A stretch of 64,000 nt of DNA. Source: Mytilus galloprovincialis. Its lineage: Eukaryota; Mollusca; Bivalvia; Mytilida; Mytilidae. Position numbers and translations under genes: made by a program. Location of the stretch: contig NC_134842.1 of the NCBI RefSeq assembly GCF_965363235.1, positions 5,917,112-5,981,111 on the forward strand, written 5' to 3'. Shown in pieces: positions 49,270-64,000 of this stretch. Numbering within the stretch: the stretch's first letter is position 1; every line of letters begins with the position of its first letter. Below the pieces are notes generated by a model, which did not search any database, was not told where the DNA came from, and saw only the letters and a program-made list of their open reading frames with translations.

Positions 49270-49600
49270 CACAAACATACTAAAGTTTAATAACCCGACC
49301 AAAGTGCAGAAAACAGCCGCAGACCACCAATGGGTCTTCAATACAGCAAGAAAATCACGGACCCGGAGGTGTGGTTTAAGTGGCCCCTAAACATAAATAT
49401 GTACTAGTTCAGTGATAACTGACGTCATACTTAACTCCAAAATATATAAATGAACTTAAAGTCAAAGTCATACAAGATAAACAAAAATGCGGCGGTGTTA
49501 AACATGTTTTTTTAAGTAGTTTTCAACCCTTTCCCTCATACCTCTAGCCAACGTAAAAAATACAAACACAAAGCAATGTCGATGTCGACCAATGTATTAA
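49270..49600 (+). repeat. Interspersed repeat family B
   Basis: 'aacccgaccaaagtgcagaa', 'acccggaggtgtgg' and 'atgcggcggtgttaaacatg'. A diverged copy. Confidence 0.75.
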
Positions 49601-50103
49601 ATTTGGAAGTAGCATGACTTTGTAACGGCATTGACATGATTGTCCATGCCCAATATCATATAAAAAACACACGCAGTATTTTGACCACCGATGCACTACT
49701 ACCATATGAAGTTATTCTGTAAGACGACATTCTCAGAAAACATCGAACAGCGTGGCTTATATAAACAGCAAAGATAATAGAACATTCACACTGCCAGTCA
49801 AAATTGACAAACAGTTAAACAGTAACATAAACCTATAGATCATAATTGTAAACAAAATAAAATGTACAATGTACGTTATAATATTTCTGAAAGTTTAACA
49901 TTTTCCAAAGGAAAAAGAAATAGTCATTAGTTTCGTAACTTATCATACGAAAATTTCAGAAACGATTTTTATATCTGTATATCTCTGTCTCCTACTTCCG
50001 GTATGCTTTTCTATTTCACTGCAGTTATTTGGTTTTAATTGAACCTTTTCTAATGAAATGTTAGCTACAAAATTTTCCTTTACATTTGAATCTGTTTTGT
50101 TAT

Positions 50104-63850
<13,747 letters not shown>

Positions 63851-64000
63851 CTGAAAAATAGCATTTAGGAAAGGAATCACTGCATTACATTTTTCATATA
63901 TGTTTGAAATCGACATATACATGTAAGTTAACACACCAATTGTTTTGGCTGTTCAATTACAAAATATCTAAACGGCCGTATTTTGCTAAATTTGAAATAT

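Larger units (their letters stand above)
42302..50103. other. Intergenic region without recognised genes
   Basis: AT-rich. It holds family D (42500-42800), A (43120-43350, reverse), E (45600-45860, 46640-47130) and B (49270-49600) repeats, a MULE-like MITE, a Helitron and a foldback (listed separately). The remaining unique sequence shows no conserved coding or RNA gene. Confidence 0.65.

Noticed and set aside
47119..49600. A further gene in the large intergenic region
   Set aside because: Scanned both strands for family motifs with splice sites and found none; the open frames are short and repeat-derived.

Overview
This is AT-rich animal DNA with split genes, and it looks like a marine bivalve, most likely a mytilid mussel. 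I infer this from the gene content, the very dense short interspersed repeats in both orientations, the tRNA-derived SINEs, several foldback or MITE elements, and a Polinton/Maverick-like element of the kind found in mollusc genomes. There are no bacterial operons, ribosome binding sites or CRISPR arrays. Most short open frames in the window are noise or lie in repeats. The real genes were assembled exon by exon from protein-family motifs, splice sites and reading-frame phase.

Layout. (1) 1-9270, plus strand: a secreted-type alpha carbonic anhydrase in seven visible exons (3345-9270). All catalytic residues are present, and it ends in a 143-residue arginine/glutamine-rich tail. Its first (signal peptide) exon was not found. 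(2) 9271-14769: repeats only. (3) 14770-38161, minus strand: a complete 15-exon SLC13-type Na+/dicarboxylate-or-sulfate symporter of 613 residues, with every junction in phase. Its introns carry a hAT-like element, a small MITE, a promoter-like cassette and four tandem arrays. Each array grew out of an exon/intron border of this gene. (4) 38609-42270: a GC-rich, 3.66-kb Polinton-like element lying about 450 bp upstream of the SLC13 start codon. It is almost a palindrome: two ~1.4-1.5-kb inverted arms, each with a copy of an adenain-like protease region, flank a 746-bp centre encoding a packaging-type ATPase. (5) 42277-50103: no gene; it holds a Mutator-like MITE, a Helitron, a foldback and common repeats. 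(6) 50104-63850, minus strand: the 3' part of a leucine-rich-repeat transmembrane protein with six 72-bp LRR exons, a C-terminal cap, duplicated stalk exons, one membrane helix and an acidic cytoplasmic tail with three perfect 20-residue repeats. Its 5' end lies beyond the window.

Functional picture. The carbonic anhydrase (CO2/bicarbonate, probably extracellular or shell matrix) and the SLC13 transporter are convergent neighbours. Nothing in the sequence shows that they are co-regulated. The two most unusual signals are the protease-bearing palindromic Polinton derivative and the repeated birth of minisatellites exactly at SLC13 splice junctions.
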